From Portulaca oleracea (lineage: Eukaryota; Streptophyta; Magnoliopsida; Caryophyllales; Portulacaceae): a stretch of DNA of 64,000 bases. Shown here piece by piece: positions 35,599-45,849 of the stretch. A program made the position numbers and the translations under genes. The first letter of the stretch is position 1; every line of letters starts with the position of its first letter. The stretch lies in contig CM055874.1 in the NCBI GenBank assembly GCA_029582165.1, positions 27,798,883-27,862,882 of the forward strand, in the 5' to 3' direction. Under the pieces are notes generated by a model. The model was not told the origin of the DNA and searched no databases. It saw nothing but the letters and a program-made list of their open reading frames with translations.

Positions 35599-36030
35599 AG
35601 AAATAATCAAAGACCGCATTGCAGAAAGATTACAGCTGTTGTATGACTAGCTTGAAGCTTCTATCTCCCCCACCCTCTCATAAACCCTCTAAAAACAGGG
35701 GCACACAACCAGGAAAATCAAAAACAAATGTGATCAAGGGCTGGTAACCTAGAAAGGGCCCCAAAGTTTGAAACTTCAGAATCGGAAACACTTTAACAAG
35801 CAAAAAGCAGAATTTGGTAGCCAAATTCCCCAAATTTCAATTTCTGGGTTCCACCAAAACAAGTAAAAACAGAAAACTTTCTTTCTGGGGTTATGTCAAT
35901 TCCTTGAAATTATTGAGGTTTAAGTCGAGTGTTTGCCTGGAAGACGCAGAAAATTTGATGGTTTTAACGAAATCTCTCACTCACACGGAGAGAGAAAGCG
36001 AGACAGAGAGTGCGAGGAAGATCAGGAAGG
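35599..36030 (-). other. 5' UTR exon of the bHLH gene
   Basis: From a start about 28 bases below the TATA box to the donor at 35598. Its first part is CT-rich (CTCGCTTTCTCTCTCCG), as in many plant leaders. The transcription start is estimated, not seen. Confidence 0.55.
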
Positions 36031-36057
36031 GAGCCTTGGGAGGGCAATAGGCAGCGG

Positions 36058-36065
36058 CTTTTATA
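36058..36065 (-). promoter_or_regulatory. TATA box of the bHLH gene
   Basis: Minus-strand TATAAAAG, followed by GC-richer sequence and then the CT-rich leader. It is the only good TATA box at a sensible distance upstream of the 5' UTR donor. Confidence 0.6.
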
Positions 36066-36427
36066 ATAAAGCTACCATCCTACCAACGGGGAAAAAAAAT
36101 AAAACGCAAAAACGAAAAAGGCAGTTTGAAAAAATGAATTTTTTGTGGTTTTGTGTTTTTGTCAAGGAAGAAAAATGTGAAAATGAAATACTATAAATGA
36201 CAGCTAATTTCCAACCATGAAAAGCAGATATGGAGGATTCAAATTCAATAGAAATTAACACTGTGCCTTGTATCGCATTGCATGCTGAAGTCATTTGATT
36301 TAAATTTGGGTTGAATATGACCATTTTTTGGATGTTTGCATTTCGAAAGCGACTTCTTTTATGTTCTACGCGTATGCTTGCTGTTCGAGGTGATCATAAT
36401 TAGTTGCTCAAACAATCAATCAGCTTA

Positions 36428-36836
36428 GGCCTTGTTCTTTTTTGCGGTTGTCAAACTATAATGTTACAATCTACTGCAGTTTGTCATAATCTACCACAAA
36501 ATACTATTCTACTATAATTCATCACAATCACCACAAATTAATTTTTCAAAATTATTATATATCTTTAACATAAATTTTCAATCAATACTTTTTCAACTCA
36601 CTTTTTCCGATATAATACTATTTCAACCATTTTTTTTAATCATTTAAAAACAATATAATATTTCAACTCACTTTTTCTAATTACTTTTTCACAATTACCA
36701 ATACAATATTTATATATATATACAAAAAACACACCACAACATACCAATAACTCACCACAATTACATCACAATCCGCCACAAATTCACCACACCATACTGC
36801 ACCATACCGCAGTATACCACATAAAAGAACAAGGCC
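36428..36836. mobile_element. PIF/Harbinger (Tourist-like) MITE upstream of the bHLH gene
   Basis: Ends GGCCTTGTTCTTTTTTGCGG and (reverse) GGCCTTGTTCTTTTATGTGG; TTA precedes it and ATTA follows, fitting a TTA target. Inner repeats of CACCACA/TGTGGTG character match the smaller relative at 41486-41710. It lies about 360 bases upstream of the bHLH TATA box. The left breakpoint of the 3.3 kb tandem duplication falls inside it at 36533. Confidence 0.75.
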
Positions 36837-38570
36837 ATTATATTGTTTTCTTTTTTTTTCAATTCTCTTTTAAGGTTATCTTCAATGGTATTTTCCATTT
36901 TAAAGAACGTTAAATAAGAAAATAATACAAATAGCATTATTTCAATAGATAATAAAATATGAATATTGTTAATGATAAAGAATGGATTGAGGTGGGAAAT
37001 AATTAATATAATTATTAAAATAGTATGCGAAATAATTAATACATAATTATTAATAATACAAGAAAAAAATAAAAAAATAAATTTTATTAATATTTTTTCT
37101 CTTCTCCTTCCTTTGTATCTCTCTCCTCCTCCAATTCTCTCTCTCCTCTCATTCTCACCTTTCTTCGTCTTCTTACTTTTTTTTTTCATTTTTTTTACAC
37201 TATTTCTCTCTTCCATATTCTTCCCTCAAGTATGACAATAATGGTACAATAAGGGGTCATTGTCCAAGACTCCAAGGTCATCTCCTATTAGACCAAAGAG
37301 CTCGAGTTTAACTGAACTCGATCAATTTTAGGCCTTAATCAATATAGGTTTTAAACTTTTTGATAGTTAAAGAACCCTCAACTGGGAGGGGAAAAAAAGG
37401 GTTGAGCGGTTGGTGTGGCTTGAACTCAAGTGGCTTAGAGGCTCTTGTATGCTAGTAGAGGAGAATGAACTCTACAGATTATAGGCACACAAAGAAGAGA
37501 GTAAACTCAGTTACTCAAGCTAGCAGTACAGAAGTGATTGTTGAGTGTTTAGAAAAAAAAATGTTATTAAACTTTCCAAAAAAATAAATTGCGATTCTGA
37601 AACTGTAAACTAATTGTCACCGATAGTTTTCAAATAGTCAAAAATTGTCATGGTTTAACCTGATAACCTATTACATCAGGTAACTCATTTTGAATTTGGG
37701 TATTAGGTGAAGAATTAAAGGTAAAGTAATCATAAAACCTAAGAACCTAGGTTTTCCCTTCCCCTAAATGTCATTAAGTCCCACTGTCCCCTACACAATG
37801 GCAAAGACAAGATTTCAAGTTAGGGATGTCTTGATAAAATTTAACAAAAAAGACATTGCATTCGAGCAAATTATGAAAATTTAACAATATTCCAATGCCA
37901 TAAAGTTTGACAACATTGGTTTTAAAACTAAATACATACCTAAAATATAAAATTGTCCTCAACAAGTAGTCATATTCTAATATTTGATTATTATGAATAT
38001 TTGATTATTTCATACCTTAAAAATACAGTATATACCTTAAATCATCCTATCTAATTAGTATGAACATTTTATTATTCCAATTACTTAATTATTATGAATG
38101 TTTGAACAAAATCAAACCAAAATTAATCAATTATATCAAAATCAAACAACTAATCAATCAAAATCATATTATTCATATTCGATTCTTATGAATATTTGAA
38201 CAAAATAACAATAGGGACGCAGTAGGTGACGACATGTTGGGTTGCTGGGGAGTGGGTCATTAATATTCAGTAGTAGATGGATGAAAGACTAGCGATGCAG
38301 ACCGGGGCATTGTATAGTAGGATGGTTAGGAAAAAAATTGATTAAATAGCTAACATCAATCCTCGGAACCGCAAACCTTAAAGTCAGGAAATCACACATC
38401 TGTCAATCAAATAGACTTATCATCCAACTACTTCAATTTTTGTTCTTCTTATTATCTAAAATTTGTTATATATCCATTTTGAATTATGAAATAACTCTAA
38501 TTTAATTCATTTTTTCTTCAAAAAAGTTGGGGCTTCGCCCCTGCCCCTACACCTCATTTTTCATCATCAT
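36837..38570. other. Non-coding part of duplication copy A
   Basis: AT-rich and CT-rich sequence without a credible gene. Its counterpart in copy B is 40169-40290 plus 41914-44289. The open frames at 36761-37216 and 37774-37965 (minus) show no family. Confidence 0.5.
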
Positions 38571-38823
38571 CTTTCTTCGGTTGTTTCTCTCTCTAGGAAG
38601 ATGCTCTGAATTCTCCCCTTGCCTCTGCAATCTCTCCTCTTTTCTCAAAAAAGTGTCTGAGTGCTTCAAATGATAATGACTTCCACTCTTGCGAGTACTG
38701 CTACTGTGTTAGCGACTTGGACAGGATCTGTAATTGTGTCAGGGCGGCAGACATTCGCATGGCTTGAACCTTGAAGAACTCCATCAAGTGTTCTGCGTGT
38801 TGTATGAGGAGGGGAATGCATAG

Positions 38824-39006
38824 GGGTTATTTACGAACTATGAATTTGTGGATCCTGAAATACACCTAACCTTCAAACCTATTGTGATGTATGTCCTGAT
38901 GGAGAACAAAAACCTTATGAGGGATCTGCTAGATGCTAAGAGGAGGTTGGATGATTTGGAGGCAGAGGTGAAGCAGTTATGGTTTGTTGAATTATACAAG
39001 CTATGA
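38824..39006 (+). pseudogene. Unidentified coding remnant with coiled-coil C-terminus (copy A)
   Basis: Open frame ending NYEFVDPEIHLTFKPIV, then MENKNLMRDLLDAKRRL and DDLEAEVKQLW, with a stop at 39004. The leucines and charged residues give a heptad pattern, so a coiled coil is plausible. It opens after an in-frame stop at 38821 and has no start codon of its own near the N-terminus. The same frame is kept in copy B (51687-51869) with few changes. No family recognised. Confidence 0.35.
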
Positions 39007-39666
39007 ATTGTCTTCTCTTCTTCGCAAATCTCTGGCATTTCAAAATAATCTTCAACTCTCTCCGTTTGACTAACTTGCCCCGAGGGGCTTTCTAGTTAGC
39101 CTCTCTTTTATTTTTTTTTATTTTCTTCTTTCTCTTTTTTTAATTCTCTCATTTTGCTTGATTTGCCTCAATGAAGTTTTCAAATCAACCAATCTATAGT
39201 TTTCACTCTTTTTTCATTATTTTTTTCATCTTTTTTTTCTTTTTCTCTCATAAGCAAGTGACCTGTTGGCAGTTCGGTTGGTTGCTTTAGATAATATATA
39301 GTGAAGTGGCTAGAGACAGACCAACCCCAATGGCTTAATTGTAATATCTTTTGAGTTGGCCCAAATTGACAGGTTGAACCATCTATTCCCCTTCTGGTGT
39401 TGCTAAAGGAGCAAGACCTCCAGGAGAAACGAAAATAATAATGTATGGACCCTTCCACTTTTGAACAAACTTTCCTCGAGGATCTTGACACTTGTCAACT
39501 TGTTGGGTCTTTTCCCCAAAGATGTTTGAAGGTTTTGAAGACCGGTGCCAGCTTATTTGGTCTTTTCCCCAAAGATGTTCCTATGAACTATCTCTACTTC
39601 CTTATGATGGCATGGACCTTGGGTTAGAATAAGGATCGAAGTTAAAGTGTGTTTCATCCTTCTCCG

Positions 39667-39860
39667 CTACTGCAACCATTTCAAAGTTATGAAGGTCCAC
39701 CTCAGTCGAGGTGCCTCGACTTCTAAAACTGGCTTCTTAGGATCAAAAATCCCGAAGACAACTTCTCCCGAGATGGTTACTACTTGGTCTTGAATCACCA
39801 TCTTCACCTTCTGATGCAAGGTGGATGTCACTACCTTATAATCGTGTAGCCATGGACGCC
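39667..39860 (-). pseudogene. gypsy protease fragment (copy A)
   Basis: Minus strand reads RPWLHDYKVVTSTLHQKV, then KMVIQDQVVTISGE, the downstream part of a Tat-type gypsy retropepsin region. It is cut at 39860 by the duplication joint. The complete context is kept at the right end of copy B. Confidence 0.7.
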
Positions 39861-40783
39861 ACAAATTAATTTTTCAAATTTATTATATATCTTTAATATA
39901 AATTTTTGATCAATACTTTTTCAACTTACTTTGTCCGATACAATACTATTTCAACCATTTTTTTAATCATCCAAAAATATTACAATATTTCAACTCACTT
40001 TTTTCAATTACTTTTTCACAATTACCAATGCAATATTTATATATATATATATATATACAAAAAATGTACCACAACATACCAATAACCCGCCACAATTACA
40101 CCACAACCCGTCACAATTTCACCACACCATACCGCGCCATACCGCGCCATACCGCATAAAAGAACAGGGATTTTTCTTTTTTTTTTCAATTCTTTTTTAA
40201 GGTTATCTTCAATGGTATTTTCCATTTTAAAGAACGTTAAATAAGAAAATAATACAAATAGCATTATTTCAATAGATGATAAAATATGAATCTATATATT
40301 ATAATAGAAATCATTGTGGTTCCCACGAAATAGAGCTACGGGAGTGATTGTAGGGGAATTGACCAATCACAACATCGAAAATTATACTTTTTTCTATTTT
40401 TCTATTTTTTTATTTTCAATCCGGATTTTATTTTAAAATTAAAAAACCTAGAAAGTATTACTAATCCTTGACTGCTTTGGACTCTAAATTAAATTATTTT
40501 GGTGCAAATAACAGTAATTATTTTGGTGTTGTTTATAATAATCTATATGTTATAATAGAAATGATTGTGGGTCCCACGTAATACCACGGGAGTGATTATA
40601 GGGGAATTGGCCAATCACAACGTAGAAAATTATATATTTTTTTCTATTTTCAATTTTTTTTATTTTCAATCCAGATTTTATTTTAAAATTAAAAAAACCA
40701 GAAAGTATCACTAATCCTTGACTGCTTTGGGCTCTGAATTAAATTATTTTGGTACAAATAACAGTAATTATTTTGGTGTTGCC

Positions 40784-40785
<2 letters not shown>

Positions 40786-40843
<58 letters not shown>

Positions 40844-40986
40844 CATCTATATAATATTAATAGTAAAGTTTTTGGGTCCCACTAAATGGAGAAAGGAGAT
40901 TAATTGTAAGGATTTCGACCAATCAGAATATAGATAAATATTGAATTAAATTATTTTGGTCCAAATATCAGTAGTTATTTTGGCAA

Positions 40987-41031
<45 letters not shown>

Positions 41032-41211
41032 CGATATAATAATAATCTTAATAATATTAATAGTAAAGTTTGTGGGTCCCGCTAAATGGAGAAAGGAGAT
41101 TAATTGTAGGAATTTCGACCAATCAAAAGATAGATTAATACTGAATTAAATTGTTTTGATCCAAATATCAGTAATTATTTTGGCAAAATAATAATAATAA
41201 TAATAATAATA

Positions 41212-41243
<32 letters not shown>

Positions 41244-41400
41244 TTTAATAATCTATATAATATTAATAGTAAAGTTTGTGGGTCCTACTGAATAGAGGAA
41301 GAAGATTAATTGTATGAATTTCGACCAATCAAAAAGTAAATCTTTGGACTCTGAATTAAATTATTTTGGTGCAAATAACAGTAATTATTTTGGTGTTGCT

Positions 41401-41442
<42 letters not shown>

Positions 41443-41443
41443 T
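40786..41443. repeat. (AAT)n and (ATT)n tracts between Helitron units
   Basis: Tracts at about 40786-40842, 40988-41030, 41188-41250 (switching from AAT to ATT within the tract) and 41401-41443. Each precedes a Helitron 5' terminus. Confidence 0.9.
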
Positions 41444-41485
41444 AATCTACATAATATTAATTGTAAAGTTTGTGGGTCTCACTTA

Positions 41486-41710
41486 GGCCCTGTTCTTTTC
41501 TGCGGTATTTTGCGGTATGGTGTGGTGAGGTGTGGTGGAATTGTGGTGGGGCGTGGTGGAATTGTGGTAAGTTATTGGTATGTGGGGTAGGTGAGGAGAG
41601 AGAATGTAAAAAGTAGAGGAGAAAAGTGAGGAAAGAGAAAAGTAATGATTTGTGGTAAAGTGTGATGAGTTGTGGTACCGCAGTTTGTCAACCGCAGAAA
41701 AGAACAGGTC
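41486..41710. mobile_element. PIF/Harbinger (Tourist-like) MITE nested in the Helitron
   Basis: Starts GGCCCTGTTCTTTTCTGCGG and ends CCGCAGAAAAGAACAGGTC, nearly perfect inverted repeats, with TTA on both sides (41483-41485 and 41711-41713). 225 bp with TGTGGTG repeats. Same family as 36428-36836. Confidence 0.88.
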
Positions 41711-41886
41711 TTACTGGAGACAGAATTTTAATTGTAGGTACGACTAATAAAAAGTAGATAAATGTTGAATCAAATTATTTTGGTGCAACTATCAGTAATT
41801 ATAATTATTTTGGAATAATCTTTATAAATTATAATTATAATTTCTACTAAATTTTTGATTTTTTAAAATAACAATTTTAATATACT

Positions 41887-41901
41887 CCGTGCATCGCACG
41901 G
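41887..41901 (+). other. Helitron 3' terminal hairpin
   Basis: CCGTGC-ATC-GCACGG, then GTTAAGGC and CTAG (41910-41913). Identical stem to the element ending at 4249. Confidence 0.92.
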
Positions 41902-42087
41902 GTTAAGGCCTAGTATTGTTAATGATAAAGAATGGATTGAGGTGGGAAATAATTATTATAATTATTAAAATAGTACAAGAAAGAAAAAAAATAAAAAAAT
42001 AAATTTTATTAATACTTTTTCTCTTCTCCTTCCTTTATATCTCTCTCCTCCCCCAATTCTCTCTCTCCTCTCGTTCTCACCTTTCTT

Positions 42088-42266
42088 GGGCCCAGATAGC
42101 AGATTCAGTAGCTGATAGTAGTTGGGATAGCGGATAGCGTTTGGGATATCGAATAGCGTTTGTAGTGTAGTGGACAGCTGATAGCGGTTTAATAGCTGTT
42201 TGTAAAGAATACGTTCGGTAAAATTAGCGTTGGATTAACTTATTGATGTAAAATGACTAAAAAGGA

Positions 42267-42302
<36 letters not shown>

Positions 42303-42347
42303 TCTTTCTTGTGGAAATTACTACTATTATAACTATTATCATTATCA

Positions 42348-42385
<38 letters not shown>

Positions 42386-42857
42386 GTTAATGTTATTATT
42401 ATTAGTAGTACTACTATTATTACTAGTTTACTACACTACTAGAAATTCTCATATATATTATTTATCTTACCTTAACTTATTTGCGGTTGAGTTTATTAAT
42501 ATTTAAAAGTTGGAAAATGGGGAAGACACATAAGGAATAAAGCAGAGCGGATTATGGTTTGCAGGAGGGATAGTGGAAATAATAGTGAGTTGTCTTTTAT
42601 AGTAATGACAACTGTTTAATTTATTCTGAAAGCTTGGGGGTATTTCCAGAATTTAGAATTCAATTGTTATTCAAACGCTACCCTTTAGTTTCAAACATTA
42701 ATATTACTAACGTTTGAGAATTCTTATGAAACGCTAACCAAAACTCTATAAGCTACTTTGAAATATTAATTCACCGAACACCTAAAATTTATAAAGTAGA
42801 GTTTTGATTTAGTCAAAATGCTAAAAGCTATCTAAAACGCTATTGCCGAATAGGGCC
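42088..42857. mobile_element. About 770 bp insertion in copy B, class unclear
   Basis: Absent from copy A, where CACCTTTCTT continues directly into CGTCTTCTTAC. The ends are GGGCCCAGATAGC and (reverse) AAGGCCCTATTCGGCAATAGC, which share only GGSCC-type sequence; CTT may be duplicated at the edges. It has many AGCTGATAGC/GATAGCG words near the ends and ATT microsatellites at 42269-42300 and 42350-42385. Non-coding; a MITE of hAT or PIF type is possible. Confidence 0.65.
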
Positions 42858-43609
42858 TTGGTCTTCTTTCTTCTTTTTTTTTTCATTTTTTTACACTATT
42901 TCTCTCTTCCATATTCTTCTCTCAAGTATGACAATAATGGTACAATAAGGGGTCATTGTCCAAGACTCCAAGCTCATCTCCTATTAGACCAGAGAGCTCG
43001 AGTTTAACTGAACTAAATCAATATGGGTTTTAAACTTTTTGATAGTTAAAGAACCCTCAACTGGGAGGGAAAAAAAAACAAGGTTGAGCGATTGGTGTGG
43101 CTTGAACTCAGGCGGCTTAGAGGCTCTTGTCTGCTAGTAGAGGAGAATGAACTCTACAGATTATAGGCACACGAAGAAGAGAGAAAACTCAGTTACTCAA
43201 GCTAGCTGTACAGCGGTGATTGTTGAGTGTTTGGAAAAAAAATGTTATTAAACTTTCCAAAAAAATAAATTACGATTGAGTCTGAAACTGTAAACTAATT
43301 GTCACCTATAGTTTTCAAATAGTCAAAAATTGTCATGATTTAACCTGATAACCTATTACATCGGGTAACTCATTTTGAATTAGGCTATTAGGTGAAGAAT
43401 TAAACGTAAAGTAATCATAAAACCTAAGAACCTAGGTTTTCCCTTCCCCTAAATGTCATTAAGTCCCACTGTCCCCTACAGAATGGCAAAGACAAGATTT
43501 CAAGTTAGGGATGTCTTGATAAAATTTAACAAAAAAGACATTGCATTCGAGCAAATTATGAAAATTTAACATTATTCCAATACCATAAAGTTTGACAACA
43601 TTAGTTTTA

Positions 43610-43668
43610 AAACTAAATACATACCTCTTCCTCAAAAAAAAAAACAAAAAAAAACTAAATACATACCT
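43610..43668 (+). mobile_element. Tiny poly-A insertion with 17 bp target duplication
   Basis: The 17-mer AAACTAAATACATACCT occurs at 43610-43626 and again at 43652-43668, while copy A has it once. Between them are 25 bases, CTTCCTC followed by an A-rich run. Long direct repeats plus a 3' poly-A are the marks of target-primed reverse transcription by a LINE machinery acting on a very short template. Confidence 0.6.
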
Positions 43669-44289
43669 AAAATATAAAATTGTCCTCAACAAGTAGTCAT
43701 ATTCTAATATTTGATTATTATGAATATTTGATTATTTCATACCTTAAAAATACAGTATATACCTTAAATCATCCTATTTAATTAGTATGAACATTTTATT
43801 ATTCCAATTACTTAATTATTATGAATGTTTGAACAAAATCAAACCAACATTAATCAATTATATCAAAATCAAACAACTAATCAATCAAAATCATATTATT
43901 CATATTCGATTCTTATGAATATTTGAACAAAATAACAATAGGGACGCAGTAGGTAATGACATGTTGGGTTGTTGGGGAGAGGGTCATTAATATTCAGTAG
44001 TAGATGGATGGAAGACTAGCGATGCAGACCAGGGCATTGTATAGTAGGATGGTTAGCAAAAAAATTGATTGAATAGCTAATATCAATCCTCGGAATCGCA
44101 AACCTTAAAGTCAGGAAATCGCACCTCTGTCAATCAAATAGACTTATCATCCAACTACTTCAATTTTTGTTGCTCTTATTATCTAAAATTTGTTATATAT
44201 CCATTTTGAATTATGAAATAACTCTAATTTAATTCTTTTTTTCTTCAAAAAAGTTGGGGCTTCGCCCTTGCCCCTACATCTCATCTTTC

Positions 44290-45253
44290 TGTAAACACAA
44301 ATTTCGAGTCTAAAATAAATAAAGACAGAAAATTGAGAAACAAATTAATTTGTATTAATATTTGAATGTAAGCGGGTACAATCTCTATATTAAATACAAT
44401 AAAGTAGTCCTCTGATTCAATCTCATGAAATTTGGGTGAGCCGAGGGCGCGGGCGCTTGATCTCGACCTTGAATAGCTGAAGAGCTCTATAGTAGTTCTT
44501 GAGCTAAAGGTCTTGAGTGTTGATCCCCTTAGTGCTTAGTAGCTGGAGGCTGCTCGAGGGTTAACCGTTTGCAGGTTGACTGTTGGTTGCAGTTCTTCAA
44601 ATTCTTGGATGCGAGGGCTTGAGTGCTTGGTCTCGATCGATGAACCAGATGAAGAAGATGACTGCAATATTTGATGTGAAGAGTAGAAGTTGTTGAACTA
44701 GCAGGCGTTGGTCCTTGGCGCTTGACAGCTGGAAGTCGCTTGTAGTTCGATCTTCTGAAGGCTTCGCAGATCTTGTCGAAGAACTCTGAAGCAGTTCTTG
44801 ATCTTGACGCGGTAGAGGCTTGGAGACTCAATCTTGAGCTTTTGCAGACTTTGATCCTTGGCGCTTGGTAGCTGGAGACTGCTGGCAGTTTGATATTCTG
44901 AAGCCTCTGGAGTGTAGAATGCCGAATGCCGCCAGGGTAGATTGCAGAGTGTCATGACAATGAGGGAGGACCCCTATTTATAGGCTCTGGAGGCCTAGGG
45001 TTGCCTAAGGTTTGAGTCGGCTTTGGGCTTGGGCCCAAACTAATTAATTATCCCTTTATTTAAAATAAAGAAATAATTATGATTTTCTGCATCATAATTG
45101 ACACGTGTGCGACGCTATTGGCCATGATATATTTCCATTTAAAATTTAATTAAATGGACCGCCGTAATTAATTTAACACGTGGCAGCTAAATAAATTTAA
45201 ATTATTTTCCACGTGTCATTTTCTGATTTGTCGACAAATTTTTGCCTCCTACA
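44290..45253 (-). repeat. TR-GAG 3' LTR (left)
   Basis: TGTAAACACAAATTTCG to TTTGCCTCCTACA. Nearly identical to the right LTR. The purine tract lies directly to its right (45254-45270). Confidence 0.95.
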
Positions 45254-45404
45254 GATGCCCCCTTCGAGAGTCAGCCGCGAACACAAATTTTGGGTGTTTT
45301 AAGTGGTTTAGCCTCGAATATTTAAGGACAATAATTTTTTTATCACAACTTTTCAGTTTGGATAAAAATTTCATCAGAAATTTAGTCGGATAAATTTTTG
45401 GCAG

Positions 45405-45545
45405 TCGGAGTTGGAGTTGGAGTTGGAGTTGGAGAAGGAGAAGGAGTTGTAGTTGAAGTTGGAGTTGGAGTTTGAATTGGAATTGGAGTTGGAGTTGGAG
45501 TTGGAGTTGGAGAAGGAGTTGGAGTTGAAGTTGGAGTTGGGGACT
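45405..45545. repeat. GGAGTT hexanucleotide microsatellite
   Basis: About 140 bases of GGAGTT with GGAGAAGGA variants, inside the gag-only element next to its 3' LTR. The Ser-Asn-rich frame on the minus strand is a product of the repeat. Confidence 0.9.
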
Positions 45546-45849
45546 TGACTGAGAATTCTAATAGTATCCTGAAACTTGGCCAATCAGATACTATATAAAC
45601 GCATCATCCTTGCCTCTTCCATTCATCTGTTGTTCCTTGTCTTCTCCCTGGATCTGCAAAACTCACAGGTTTTACAGTATCTTCTTTTTCTTTCTTTTCT
45701 TCTTCTTCTTTTTTTTTAATTTTTTTCATATAATTTGACCTTTTCTTTTTCATGTTCAATTCTTTTTTGCCATCTTTTCGGTACAAGGAGCTGAGATTAA
45801 TTGTCATCGTGTGCTTGAAGTTGTCCTTCGTCATCGTCACAGTCTTGCT

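Larger units (their letters stand above)
36533..39860. repeat. Tandem duplication, copy A (3,328 bp)
   Basis: Copy A runs from inside the MITE (ACAAATTAATTTTTC at 36533) to CATGGACGCC at 39860, where copy B starts at once with the same ACAAATTAATTTTTC. The two copies align end to end apart from insertions in copy B. Only a CC is shared at the three breakpoints (36531-36532, 39859-39860, 52721-52722), so the joint is illegitimate and not based on long homology. Copy A has no insertion relative to B. Confidence 0.93.
40291..41913 (+). mobile_element. Helitron with six tandem 5'-end units, exact borders
   Basis: Begins TCTATATATTATAATAG and ends CTAG. The left flank is AAAATATGAA and the right flank TATTGTTAATG. 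Copy A has these joined as AAAATATGAA-TATTGTTAATG at 36954-36974, so the element sits exactly between A and T without duplication. Unit starts lie at 40291, 40542, 40846, about 41031, 41252 and 41446: two of the TATTATAATAG type, then four of the AATATTAATAG type. Near 41340 a unit switches type within a few bases. The 3' hairpin is at 41887-41901. It is 1,623 bp, non-coding. Confidence 0.95.

Noticed and set aside
38838..39491. Minus-strand open frames in duplication copy A as genes
   Set aside because: They run opposite to, or out of phase with, the better-supported coiled-coil remnant and gypsy fragment, and show no family features.
42434..42445. CACTACTAGAAA as a CACTA transposon left terminus
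   Set aside because: A lone 12 base match inside the 770 bp insertion; no subterminal repeats, no partner end and no target duplication nearby.
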